A DNA stretch of 64,000 nt from Enterobacter asburiae (GTDB lineage: Bacteria > Pseudomonadota > Gammaproteobacteria > Enterobacterales > Enterobacteriaceae). The notes below the pieces were generated by a model that saw only the letters and a program-made list of their open reading frames with translations, searched no databases and was not told where the DNA came from. This document shows positions 42,286 to 51,900 of this stretch, one piece after another. The stretch lies in contig NZ_CP102247.1 of assembly GCF_024599655.1 (NCBI RefSeq), forward strand, positions 4,712,001 to 4,776,000, in the 5' to 3' direction. The first letter of the stretch is position 1; each line of letters starts with the position of its first letter. The translations under genes and the position numbers were made by a program.

Positions 42286-43200
42286 ATGTTTAAATTTCTT
42301 AATGCTCGCTATCGTCATATCACCGGGCGACACAACATTCCTTACAGCTCTCTGCCCGTGACGGGCGCGCTTGCTGCGGTGGATTCTATTGTGATTCCGT
42401 GTACCGGTGCAGATTTCGTCGAAGAGGCATTACTCTCTGCCACCTTCGCGGAACGTTATGCCACCGGGGTGAGCGAAATCGTCATCGTCAGCGATCAGCC
42501 TGAATCGGCCTTCGGGGTACTGCCGCCGAAAACCCGCGTAGTGACGCTTAACCTTCCGGTTCGTGAGGAAGGTTACCGCTATAAGCAGATCTACCTCAGC
42601 CGTCTGGTGAAGCTTAACGCCCCGCTGCAGGCGCGCGGTGAAGGCATATTGATGATCGATTCCGATCTCAACCTGCTGAAAATGCCAGAGATCAAAATTG
42701 CGGATATGCACCTTTATTCCAGCTTCCGTCAGGGCAAAATGATTGCCAAGCTTGACGGTGCATCAGTTGAAAAAGTGCCTGCGTATTACAAAGATATGGT
42801 ACGTCCGTATCTGGTTAATCATGTTAATAGTGCTTTCCTTGCCGCAACGAAAAAGACTTGGCACCGTATTTGCCCATTGTGGCTGTCACTTTTTCAGGAT
42901 ACCTGGGAACTGATGGACGACAGTCAGCCCCCAACCGATCAGCTGCCACTTACTGCCCTGCTGGACATGCTGGATTTAAAAACGGTTAATTTGGGGGACT
43001 GGGTAAACTGGCCGGTCTCCAAGAGGATCGGTGGTCAGGAAGCCGTTGTACCGAAAGAGGTGATTGGCGCGCACGGCGGTTTCCCTCTCTCCGAATGGCA
43101 GAAGTATCTTGAATCGCCGGATAACAAACTGCTGTTCAAAGGTCAGGACTACACCCGCAAGGTGCGTTACCTGACGGACGAAGAGAAAAAGAATCAATGA
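42286..43200 (+). CDS. putative GT-A-fold glycosyltransferase, unrecognised family
   Basis: A 304-residue cytosolic protein that I cannot place in a named family. The order of elements is that of a GT-A transferase: a strand SIVIPCTG near residue 34, an EIVIVSDQPE strand, then the metal-binding D125-S-D127 in ILMIDSDLNLL, and a later VNSAFLAATKKTW segment that may bind acceptor. A tryptophan-rich part follows (DWVNWPV). It follows the GT4 gene by 15 bases and ends at a strong terminator, so the pair likely builds one glycan linkage. Function is inferred only from motif and context. Confidence 0.7.
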   Translation: MFKFLNARYRHITGRHNIPYSSLPVTGALAAVDSIVIPCTGADFVEEALLSATFAERYATGVSEIVIVSDQPESAFGVLPPKTRVVTLNLPVREEGYRYKQIYLSRLVKLNAPLQARGEGILMIDSDLNLLKMPEIKIADMHLYSSFRQGKMIAKLDGASVEKVPAYYKDMVRPYLVNHVNSAFLAATKKTWHRICPLWLSLFQDTWELMDDSQPPTDQLPLTALLDMLDLKTVNLGDWVNWPVSKRIGGQEAVVPKEVIGAHGGFPLSEWQKYLESPDNKLLFKGQDYTRKVRYLTDEEKKNQ

Positions 43201-43201
43201 A

Positions 43202-43226
43202 AAAAAGGGGCCTCAGGCCCCTTTTT
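43202..43226. terminator. bidirectional rho-independent terminator
   Basis: AAAAAGGGGCC / GGCCCCTTTTT is a perfect 11-pair stem with loop TCA, with T-runs in both directions. It lies between the convergent ends of the transferase gene and tdh and can serve both. Confidence 0.92.
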
Positions 43227-43228
43227 GA

Positions 43229-44257
<1,029 letters not shown>

Positions 44258-44266
44258 CACACGTCC

Positions 44267-45463
44267 TCAGGCAATTACGCCCAGCTGTTTGCCGATGCGG
44301 GTGAAGGCTTCCACCGCACGTTCAATTTGTTCAGGCGAATGCGCCGCAGACATCTGGGTGCGGATACGCGCCTGACCTTTTGGCACCACCGGGAAGAAGA
44401 ACCCGGTGACGTAAATCCCTTCTTTCTGCAGCTCGCGGGCAAATTGCTGCGCGACGACCGCATCGCCCAGCATCACCGGAATGATCGCGTGATCGGCACC
44501 GGCCAGGGTGAAGCCTGCGGCGCTCATTTTTTCACGGAACAGACGGGCGTTGGACCACAGGCGGTCGCGCAGCTCAGCGCCGGACTCCACCATCTCCAGC
44601 ACTTTGATGGAGGCAGAAACAATCGCCGGCGCCAGGGAGTTGGAGAACAGATACGGACGGGAGCGCTGGCGCAGCCACTCAACCACCTCTTTACGCGCGG
44701 CGGTATAGCCGCCGGACGCGCCGCCGAGCGCTTTGCCCAGCGTACCGGTGATGATGTCCACGCGGCCCATCACGTCGCAGTATTCGTGCGAGCCACGGCC
44801 GTTTTCGCCGACAAAGCCGACCGCGTGAGAGTCATCGACCATCACCAGCGCATCGTATTTGTCCGCCAGGTCGCACACGCCCTTCAGGTTGGCGATCACG
44901 CCGTCCATGGAGAACACGCCGTCGGTGGCGATCAGCACGTGGCGAGCACCTGCTTCACGAGCCTCTTTCAGGCGCGCTTCCAGCTCAACCATATCGTTGT
45001 TGGCGTAGCGGAAACGCTTTGCTTTGCACAGGCGTACGCCGTCGATGATGGAGGCGTGGTTCAGGGCGTCGGAGATAATCGCATCTTCTGCGCCAAGCAG
45101 GGTCTCAAACAGACCGCCGTTAGCGTCGAAGCAGGAGGAGTACAGAATCGCGTCTTCCATTCCGAGGAAGCTCGCCAGCTTTTGCTCAAGCTGCTTGTGG
45201 CTGTCCTGCGTACCGCAGATAAAGCGTACGGAGGCCATGCCGAAACCGTGGGTGTCCATGCCGTTTTTTGCAGCGGCAATCAGCTCAGGGTGATTCGCAA
45301 GACCCAGGTAGTTGTTCGCACAAAAGTTGATCACATGGCTGCCGTCGGCAACGGTGATGTCCGCCTGCTGGGCAGACGTGATAATACGCTCTTCCTTGAA
45401 CAACCCTTCCGCACGTGCGGTGTCGAGGTCGTTGTTTAACTGTTTGTAAAAATCACCACGCAT
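44267..45463 (-). CDS. kbl: 2-amino-3-ketobutyrate CoA ligase (glycine C-acetyltransferase)
   Basis: PLP enzyme of the alpha-oxoamine synthase family that cleaves 2-amino-3-ketobutyrate with CoA to glycine and acetyl-CoA, taking up the product of Tdh. The 398 residues equal E. coli Kbl. The PLP lysine is in GTLGKALGGASGG, and the DDSHAVGFVGENGRG segment stacks the cofactor. It is first in the kbl-tdh operon and divergent from hldD over 215 bases. Confidence 0.97.
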   Translation of the reverse strand: MRGDFYKQLNNDLDTARAEGLFKEERIITSAQQADITVADGSHVINFCANNYLGLANHPELIAAAKNGMDTHGFGMASVRFICGTQDSHKQLEQKLASFLGMEDAILYSSCFDANGGLFETLLGAEDAIISDALNHASIIDGVRLCKAKRFRYANNDMVELEARLKEAREAGARHVLIATDGVFSMDGVIANLKGVCDLADKYDALVMVDDSHAVGFVGENGRGSHEYCDVMGRVDIITGTLGKALGGASGGYTAARKEVVEWLRQRSRPYLFSNSLAPAIVSASIKVLEMVESGAELRDRLWSNARLFREKMSAAGFTLAGADHAIIPVMLGDAVVAQQFARELQKEGIYVTGFFFPVVPKGQARIRTQMSAAHSPEQIERAVEAFTRIGKQLGVIA

Positions 45464-45678
45464 TGCAATTCTCCAGACTCGGCAAATTTCGGGACATATT
45501 ACCCAAACCTATAGTTCATGACGAGATGACACGTCATCTCTTGTCGTTTTTGCAGCATAAATCACGCGTACCCCTGCGCTGTGAAGGTGAATGGCTGAAG
45601 GGCAGCCATACTAATGATATGATAGAGACATTAGCGTCCGGGATTGTCCCCGGGCTCCATACTTCAAAGGTTACAGTT

Positions 45679-46611
45679 ATGATCATCGTTACCGGCGGCG
45701 CGGGCTTTATCGGCAGCAATATTGTTAAGGCTCTCAATGACAAAGGCATCACCGACATCCTGGTGGTTGACAACCTGAAAGACGGCACCAAGTTCGTGAA
45801 CCTGGTGGATCTGAACATCGCTGACTACATGGATAAAGAAGACTTCCTTATCCAGATTATGGCGGGTGAAGAGTTCGGCGAGATCGAAGCCATCTTCCAT
45901 GAAGGTGCGTGTTCTTCCACCACCGAGTGGGACGGTAAGTACATGATGGACAACAACTATCAGTACTCTAAAGAGATCCTGCACTACTGCCTGGAGCGTG
46001 AAATTCCGTTCCTGTACGCCTCCTCCGCGGCAACCTACGGCGGCCGCACCTCGGACTTCATCGAGTCCCGCGAATATGAGCAGCCTCTGAACGTCTATGG
46101 TTACTCTAAATTCCTGTTCGACGAGTACGTGCGTCAGGTTCTGCCGGAAGCGAACTCGCAGATCGTCGGCTTCCGCTACTTCAACGTCTACGGACCTCGT
46201 GAAGGCCACAAAGGCAGCATGGCAAGCGTAGCGTTCCACCTGAATACCCAGCTGAATAACGGCGAAAGCCCGAAACTGTTCGAAGGCAGCGACGGCTTCA
46301 AGCGCGACTTCGTTTACGTGGGCGACGTTGCCGCAGTGAACCTGTGGTTCTGGGAAAACGGCGTATCCGGCATCTTCAACCTGGGGACCGGCCGCGCGGA
46401 GTCCTTCCAGGCAGTGGCTGACGCAACGCTGGCGTATCACAAAAAAGGCAGCATCGAGTACATTCCGTTCCCTGACAAGCTGAAAGGCCGTTATCAGGCG
46501 TTCACTCAGGCGGACCTGACCAACCTGCGCGCCGCAGGCTACGACAAGCCGTTCAAGACCGTTGCAGAAGGCGTAACGGAATATATGGCCTGGCTGAACC
46601 GCGACGCGTAA
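45679..46611 (+). CDS. hldD: ADP-L-glycero-D-manno-heptose 6-epimerase
   Basis: NADP-dependent short-chain dehydrogenase/epimerase that makes ADP-L-glycero-beta-D-manno-heptose, the donor for the inner core of lipopolysaccharide. The 310 residues equal the E. coli length. The Rossmann motif is TGGAGFIGSN; S116, Y140 and K144 (YGYSKF) form the catalytic set. The ATG at 45679 is used; in-frame sequence further upstream is non-coding. It leads the core cluster, with waaF three bases after its stop. Confidence 0.97.
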   Translation: MIIVTGGAGFIGSNIVKALNDKGITDILVVDNLKDGTKFVNLVDLNIADYMDKEDFLIQIMAGEEFGEIEAIFHEGACSSTTEWDGKYMMDNNYQYSKEILHYCLEREIPFLYASSAATYGGRTSDFIESREYEQPLNVYGYSKFLFDEYVRQVLPEANSQIVGFRYFNVYGPREGHKGSMASVAFHLNTQLNNGESPKLFEGSDGFKRDFVYVGDVAAVNLWFWENGVSGIFNLGTGRAESFQAVADATLAYHKKGSIEYIPFPDKLKGRYQAFTQADLTNLRAAGYDKPFKTVAEGVTEYMAWLNRDA

Positions 46612-46613
46612 GT

Positions 46614-47660
46614 ATGAAGATTCTGGTGATCGGCCCGTCATGGGTGGGCGACATGATGATGTCGCAAAGTCTCTATCGCACGCTCAAGGCGCGTTATCCC
46701 CAGGCGATAATCGACGTGATGGCACCCGCATGGTGCCGTCCGCTGTTGTCCCGTATGCCGGAAGTGAATGAAGCCATCCCGATGCCGCTCGGCCACGGGG
46801 CGCTGGAAATCGGCGAACGCCGCAAGCTCGGCCATAGCCTGCGCGAGAAGCGCTATGACCGCGCGTATGTGCTGCCAAACTCCTTTAAATCCGCCCTGGT
46901 GCCCTTTTTTGCGGGCATCCCGCACCGTACCGGCTGGCGCGGTGAAATGCGCTACGGCCTGCTGAACGACGCGCGGGTGCTGGATAAAGAGGCCTGGCCG
47001 CTGATGGTGGAGCGCTATGTGGCGCTGGCCTATGACAAAGGCGTGATGCGCAGTGCGAAAGATCTGCCGCAGCCGCTGCTCTGGCCACAGCTTCAGGTTA
47101 ACGACGGGGAGAAATCCCAGACCTGCAGCGCGTTTGGTCTTTCGTCAGAACGCCCGATGATTGGCTTCTGCCCTGGCGCCGAGTTCGGCCCGGCAAAACG
47201 CTGGCCGCACTATCACTATGCGGAGCTGGCGAAACAGCTGATCGACGAAGGCTACCAGATTGTCCTGTTCGGTTCGGCAAAAGACCACGAGGCGGGCAAC
47301 GAAATTCTCGCCACGCTCAGTAATGAACAGCAGGCCTGGTGCCGCAACCTGGCAGGCGAAACGCAGCTTGAGCAGGCGGTTATTCTGATTGCCGCCTGCA
47401 AGGCCGTGGTCAGCAACGACTCAGGCCTGATGCACGTCGCTGCCGCGCTCAACCGCCCGCTGGTGGCGCTGTATGGCCCAAGCAGCCCGGACTTCACGCC
47501 CCCGCTTTCTCATAAAGCGCGCGTCATCCGCCTGATCACCGGCTACCACAAAGTGCGTAAAGGCGATGCCGCAGAAGGCTACCATCAGAGCCTGATCGAC
47601 ATTACGCCAGAGCGCGTTCTCGAAGAGCTTAACGAACTGCTGTTGAGTGAAGAAGGATAA
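46614..47660 (+). CDS. waaF: ADP-heptose--LPS heptosyltransferase II
   Basis: GT9 transferase on the cytosolic face of the inner membrane; adds the second heptose to heptose I. The 348 residues equal E. coli WaaF. The N-terminal VIGPSWVGDMMMSQSLYRTL and the C-terminal donor site FCPGAEFGPAKRWPHYHYAELA and VSNDSGLMHVAAALNRP are intact. It lies between hldD and waaC with gaps of two to three bases. Confidence 0.97.
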   Translation: MKILVIGPSWVGDMMMSQSLYRTLKARYPQAIIDVMAPAWCRPLLSRMPEVNEAIPMPLGHGALEIGERRKLGHSLREKRYDRAYVLPNSFKSALVPFFAGIPHRTGWRGEMRYGLLNDARVLDKEAWPLMVERYVALAYDKGVMRSAKDLPQPLLWPQLQVNDGEKSQTCSAFGLSSERPMIGFCPGAEFGPAKRWPHYHYAELAKQLIDEGYQIVLFGSAKDHEAGNEILATLSNEQQAWCRNLAGETQLEQAVILIAACKAVVSNDSGLMHVAAALNRPLVALYGPSSPDFTPPLSHKARVIRLITGYHKVRKGDAAEGYHQSLIDITPERVLEELNELLLSEEG

Positions 47661-47663
47661 CGA

Positions 47664-48647
47664 ATGCGGGTACTGATCGTTAAAACTTCTTCGATGGGCG
47701 ATGTTCTGCATACGCTGCCGTCGCTGACGGACGCGATGCGGGCCGTTCCCGGCATTCGTTTTGACTGGGTGGTGGAGGAAGGCTTCGCGCAGATCCCCAC
47801 CTGGCATGAAGCGGTTGACCGCGCGATCCCGGTGGCGATTCGCCGCTGGCGCAAAGCGTGGTTCTCCGCGCCGATTAAAGCCGAACGCAAAGCCTTCCGC
47901 GAGGCGGTGCAGACGCAGCGTTACGACGCGATTATCGACGCCCAGGGGCTGGTGAAAAGCGCCGCGCTGGTCACGCGTCTGGCACACGGCGTAAAGCACG
48001 GTATGGACTGGCACACCGCCCGCGAACCGCTGGCGAGCCTGTTCTATAACCGCCGCCACCACATCGCAAAGCAGCAGCACGCCGTCGAACGCACCCGCGA
48101 GCTGTTTGCAAAGAGCCTGGGCTATGCGAAACCGGAAACCCAGGGCGACTACGCCATTGCGCAGCACTTTTTGCGCAATACAGATCCCTGTGCTCAGCCT
48201 TATCTTGTCTTCCTGCATGCCACAACGCGCGACGATAAACACTGGCCGGAAACGCACTGGCGAAGCCTGATCGAACTGATGCAACCCACCGGCATCCATA
48301 TTAAACTCCCGTGGGGCGCTGAACATGAGCGGCAGCGCGCAGAGCGTCTGGCAGCAGGCTTTTCGCATGTCGAGGTATTGCCGAAACTCACGCTGGCACA
48401 GGTTGCAGCGCAGCTGGCGGGGGCTAATGCTGTTGTTTCCGTTGATACTGGCTTAAGCCATTTAACCGCGGCGCTGGATCGTCCGAATATTACGATTTTT
48501 GGTCCGACCGATCCTGGATTGATCGGGGGTTACGGTAAAAACCAGCATCAGATGGTTAGCCCGACCCAGCAAACGAAGGATATCAGCGCAGATGCTATTT
48601 TTTCATTTTTACAGGGCAGCCGTTGGCTTTCCAACAGGGATATCTAA
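47664..48647 (+). CDS. waaC: lipopolysaccharide heptosyltransferase I
   Basis: GT9 transferase that adds the first heptose to Kdo2-lipid A. The 327-residue chain is slightly longer than the E. coli protein (319), the extra part being a C-terminal tail (SFLQGSRWLSNRDI). Motifs LIVKTSSMGDVLHTLPSLTD, FLHATTRDDKHWP and VSVDTGLSHLTAALDRPN are present. AAGGA stands before the ATG. It is followed by an unassigned GT9 gene rather than directly by waaL. Confidence 0.96.
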   Translation: MRVLIVKTSSMGDVLHTLPSLTDAMRAVPGIRFDWVVEEGFAQIPTWHEAVDRAIPVAIRRWRKAWFSAPIKAERKAFREAVQTQRYDAIIDAQGLVKSAALVTRLAHGVKHGMDWHTAREPLASLFYNRRHHIAKQQHAVERTRELFAKSLGYAKPETQGDYAIAQHFLRNTDPCAQPYLVFLHATTRDDKHWPETHWRSLIELMQPTGIHIKLPWGAEHERQRAERLAAGFSHVEVLPKLTLAQVAAQLAGANAVVSVDTGLSHLTAALDRPNITIFGPTDPGLIGGYGKNQHQMVSPTQQTKDISADAIFSFLQGSRWLSNRDI

Positions 48648-48650
48648 CGC

Positions 48651-49751
48651 ATGAGTTACGTATTTCTGCTGATTTTACTCTTTCCGGTGAAACTCATCCG
48701 GAAGCTGTTCCGCAAAGAGACAGGTAAAAACCTGGTCATTCAGACAGCAAAAATCGGCGATTTTGTTAATGCCACGCCCCTCCTGGCATACCTGCAAAAA
48801 AGCGACGTGCTCGTCAGTCGTAGCGTGGGTGCATTGGCGAAGCATGATGAGACGATCGACGAGATTTTTTTTATCGAGCAGCATAAGCGTAACCTGTGGC
48901 GAAAGCTGGTCTTTGCCTGCCGGATCATGAACCGCTATGACAATGTCTATCTCCTGCAACCTAACAGCGTGAACCTTTTTTTCGCCTCCGTGTGTAATGC
49001 TAAAAACAAACAGTTTTTAAGTATTTACACGCGCAGATGGTATCACGGCATTTTCTATGCAACGGCAGACGGGACTGTTGAACACGGTAGAAAGACGCTG
49101 TCGGTCACGAACTATCTCAAACTGGCCGATCGCGCTCTGAGCTGGCAAGACTCGCCAAAGCACGCCACAAAGCCACTGTTTAAACCCGCAACCTATCCGG
49201 CAATCCTCGATAAACCGGGCGTTATCCGCATTGGCATTAGCGTTGCCGCCGGGAATAAAGCGAAAACCGTTCCGCCGGTCATCTGGAAGCAAATTGCCGA
49301 TCGCCTCGCCGACCTGCCCTGCGAATTTTATGTGTTTGGCGCCCCAAATGAACAATCGTGGATGGACGATATCACCCGCGCCTACGGTGAACTGCCAAAC
49401 TTTATTAATCTGATTGGCAAGCTCTCGCTTGAAGAGCTACCGTGGGCCATTTCTAAAATGGATTGTTATATCGCATCTGACTCAGGAAATGTCTACATCG
49501 CCGATGCGGTGGACGTGCCGGTCATCCTACTGTTCGGGCCGTGCTGCCACTACGAGCAGCGTCCGCTTGGCAACGTATTGTTGATTGGCAACGATGCCAA
49601 TATTTGCTCGTATGTTTTTGAAACACGATATTATTTCTCACAGAGCCGGGAAGAACTCTTCGCGGTAACAGACGAATCGCTGGACGAACTCAAACATTTC
49701 ATTTGCGGGCTGCCAACAGCAAATTCTGCCTTTGATGCTCAGGGAAACTGA
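48651..49751 (+). CDS. GT9 heptosyltransferase-like protein
   Basis: A 366-residue GT9-family protein not assignable to a named core transferase. It has an unusual N-terminal hydrophobic stretch (residues 1-20, rich in L, F and V) before the family start LVIQTAKIGDFVNATPLLAYL, so it may be membrane-anchored. The donor domain shows IGISVAAGNKAKTVPP and the conserved ASDSGNVYIADAVDVPVILLFGPC. It starts three bases after waaC and is followed by a GT2 gene and waaL. It probably adds a heptose or related residue to the core or to the O-antigen attachment region. Confidence 0.8.
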   Translation: MSYVFLLILLFPVKLIRKLFRKETGKNLVIQTAKIGDFVNATPLLAYLQKSDVLVSRSVGALAKHDETIDEIFFIEQHKRNLWRKLVFACRIMNRYDNVYLLQPNSVNLFFASVCNAKNKQFLSIYTRRWYHGIFYATADGTVEHGRKTLSVTNYLKLADRALSWQDSPKHATKPLFKPATYPAILDKPGVIRIGISVAAGNKAKTVPPVIWKQIADRLADLPCEFYVFGAPNEQSWMDDITRAYGELPNFINLIGKLSLEELPWAISKMDCYIASDSGNVYIADAVDVPVILLFGPCCHYEQRPLGNVLLIGNDANICSYVFETRYYFSQSREELFAVTDESLDELKHFICGLPTANSAFDAQGN

Positions 49752-49756
49752 TTAAT

Positions 49757-50665
49757 ATGGCTTTTCTCAGCATCATTATTGCCGCACACAACGCCGAAAA
49801 CACCCTTCACGCCACGCTGGAAAGTCTGCAAAACGCGATTGAGAATGCAGGTGATGATGTAGAAGTCATTATCTTTAATGACAGTTCCACTGATGCCACT
49901 CAGGATATTATTGAGACGTGGTTATCAAAGCTTCCGAATGCGCAATCCCGATACGTTGAGTACCGTAACGTAGGTCATGTTCGAAACAGCGCAGTCTCTC
50001 TGGCGTCAGGTGAATACATCACCATGCTGGATAGTGATGACCTGTTGAAACCGGGTAGCATTCGGGACGCCGTGGCATACCTCAAAACAGAGCGCCCTGA
50101 TATGCTCCTGACGCGCCTGCTGGAAATTCGCGACACCAAAAAAATCACCACCGACTGGCAGGGGTTCGCTCCTGTTGCTTTGTCACAACATGAGGCAATA
50201 AAACGGTTCCTGCAGCACAAAGATTTTCAGGCACATCTCATCGGGCAATTCATTGATCGGAAATTGTACGTAAGCAACCCGATTCCTTCGATGGTCTGCT
50301 ATGAAGATTTCGCCGTATTTCCCGACATGCTGATGCAATCGAGTAAAATAGACTATCAGCGTCAGGGACACTATTATTACATCAAACGTAGCGACAGTTT
50401 GTCGAGCCGTCTCGACGCCAGTAAAATCGCTACGCTTATCGAATGCACCTTACAGATGGAAAAAACATTCCCGCCATCATTTAGACATCTTGTGAATTGT
50501 CACTGGTTTGATATCTACAGTAACCACCGGCAACATCTGACCGAGATACAACTCAAACTGGTTAAACAGCGGGTAAAAGAACTTTATTCTTTCTCTTTCT
50601 TCTTCTCCAGAGATGTACGTTTCAGCTACAAAAAAAGGGTCATCGAGGCATTATGGAAAAAGTAA
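49757..50665 (+). CDS. GT2 family glycosyltransferase
   Basis: A 302-residue family 2 transferase. The nucleotide-binding start SIIIAAHNAENTLHATLESL and the metal motif D92-S-D94-D95 (MLDSDDLLKPG) are clear. The C-terminal half is basic and ends with FSYKKRVIEALWKK. It overlaps waaL by 13 bases, so the two are translationally linked. The acceptor is probably an outer-core sugar near the ligation site. Base composition is more AT-rich than in waaF and waaC, as is common for variable core genes. Confidence 0.85.
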   Translation: MAFLSIIIAAHNAENTLHATLESLQNAIENAGDDVEVIIFNDSSTDATQDIIETWLSKLPNAQSRYVEYRNVGHVRNSAVSLASGEYITMLDSDDLLKPGSIRDAVAYLKTERPDMLLTRLLEIRDTKKITTDWQGFAPVALSQHEAIKRFLQHKDFQAHLIGQFIDRKLYVSNPIPSMVCYEDFAVFPDMLMQSSKIDYQRQGHYYYIKRSDSLSSRLDASKIATLIECTLQMEKTFPPSFRHLVNCHWFDIYSNHRQHLTEIQLKLVKQRVKELYSFSFFFSRDVRFSYKKRVIEALWKK

Positions 50666-51867
50666 AACTGCGGCTTTATCAGCTTACGCTGATTTTGAGC
50701 TTTATTTCGCTTGCGCTCGCGCTGCTGAGTTCAGGTAAGCAACGAGAGTTTTTCTATATTGCGATTTATGCCAGCATTATCGGCTTAGCGTGCGAATATA
50801 AAAAAATCACATTGCGTCCTTTTTCTATTGCACTGCCGATTTTGCTCATTGGGTTGCTTAATCTTTGCTGGTACATGGTGTATGAATACCATAGCGAAGG
50901 TCTGAACGTTTATAGCGATTATCTCGGTGCAAGTAAAAAATTGATTTTGGCAAGCATTCTCATTTTTTATCTTGACCGGTTTAAATCTTATATTGATAAA
51001 ACATCCTTCCAGAAATATTTCTTATACGCCGCTGGTGCAGGATTTATACTCGCCACTGGCTATGGTTTATGGCAGGCATCACAGGGTATGGGGCGTATCG
51101 AGATGGCCATAAACCGTGCGACCGTGTCGGCCTATGTTTACTCAGTATTGTCACTGGCGTTGGTATACAGCCTTTATCTACAGAAAAATATCAAACTGTA
51201 TGTAGCCGCAGGACTCATCATCTTAATATCTTATTTCGTCATTCTTCTTACGGGTACCCGTGCCGCAATGGGGTTATATCTACTCCTGGCGATTGTACTC
51301 ACGCTTTACCACTTCAGAAGAATACATCTTAAATCAACGCTGATTTTCTTATGTATTGTGGCAGGTATTGTTATCGTTAGCTACAAGCCATTAATTTTAC
51401 CTAAGATACAACAAACACAAGCTGAAGTTGAAAGTTATCAAAAAGGATATGATGCAACCTCACTCGGCGCACGTTTTTCTATGTGGAGTGTTGGTATTCA
51501 AAATGGATTTGCCCATCCTTTGGGGCAGTCGGTTGAAGACCGCGAAGTATGGACACAGCAATATGTGAAAAATGGGCATCCACATCTCACAGCCGCACTC
51601 GAGTTTATCAGGATACATCTGCACAATGAGTTTATCGAAAAATATTCTCTGCAGGGGATCCCCGGCCTGGCGATATTATTCTTTTTCTATATATCGATGA
51701 TCGCTTACGCGCTTAAAAACAGAAATGGTCTGCTGCTGACGACCATGCTCCTTTTATTACTCTATGGTCTGACGGACGTCATACTGTTGAGCTCAGAAGC
51801 CTTAATCTTCTTTGTCACCGTGTTTGCGCTGAGTACACCTTTCTCGCAAACCAGACAACGTCAATAA
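50653..51867 (+). CDS. waaL: O-antigen ligase
   Basis: Polytopic inner-membrane protein of 404 residues that joins O-antigen from the undecaprenyl carrier to core-lipid A in the periplasm. About ten or more hydrophobic helices are seen with a large loop (about residues 235-330). The Wzy_C/ligase marks are present: the arginine in LLTGTRAAMGLYLLLA and the histidine segment IRIHLHNEFIEKYSLQGIPGL. The gene overlaps the GT2 gene before it by 13 bases; GAGG precedes the ATG. It ends at a bidirectional terminator. Confidence 0.9.
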   Translation: MEKVKLRLYQLTLILSFISLALALLSSGKQREFFYIAIYASIIGLACEYKKITLRPFSIALPILLIGLLNLCWYMVYEYHSEGLNVYSDYLGASKKLILASILIFYLDRFKSYIDKTSFQKYFLYAAGAGFILATGYGLWQASQGMGRIEMAINRATVSAYVYSVLSLALVYSLYLQKNIKLYVAAGLIILISYFVILLTGTRAAMGLYLLLAIVLTLYHFRRIHLKSTLIFLCIVAGIVIVSYKPLILPKIQQTQAEVESYQKGYDATSLGARFSMWSVGIQNGFAHPLGQSVEDREVWTQQYVKNGHPHLTAALEFIRIHLHNEFIEKYSLQGIPGLAILFFFYISMIAYALKNRNGLLLTTMLLLLLYGLTDVILLSSEALIFFVTVFALSTPFSQTRQRQ

Positions 51868-51870
51868 GTG

Positions 51871-51900
51871 ATAATGCCCGCGTCGCGGGCATTATTTTTT
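51871..51900. terminator. bidirectional terminator between waaL and the deacetylase gene
   Basis: ATAATGCCCGC / GCGGGCATTAT pairs perfectly with loop GTC and is followed by a T-run in the waaL direction. Its right arm contains the stop codon of the minus-strand deacetylase gene (51892-51894). Confidence 0.9.

Noticed and set aside
44327..45439. 370-codon open frame on the plus strand opposite kbl
   Set aside because: Shadow of the kbl coding strand; no recognisable protein.
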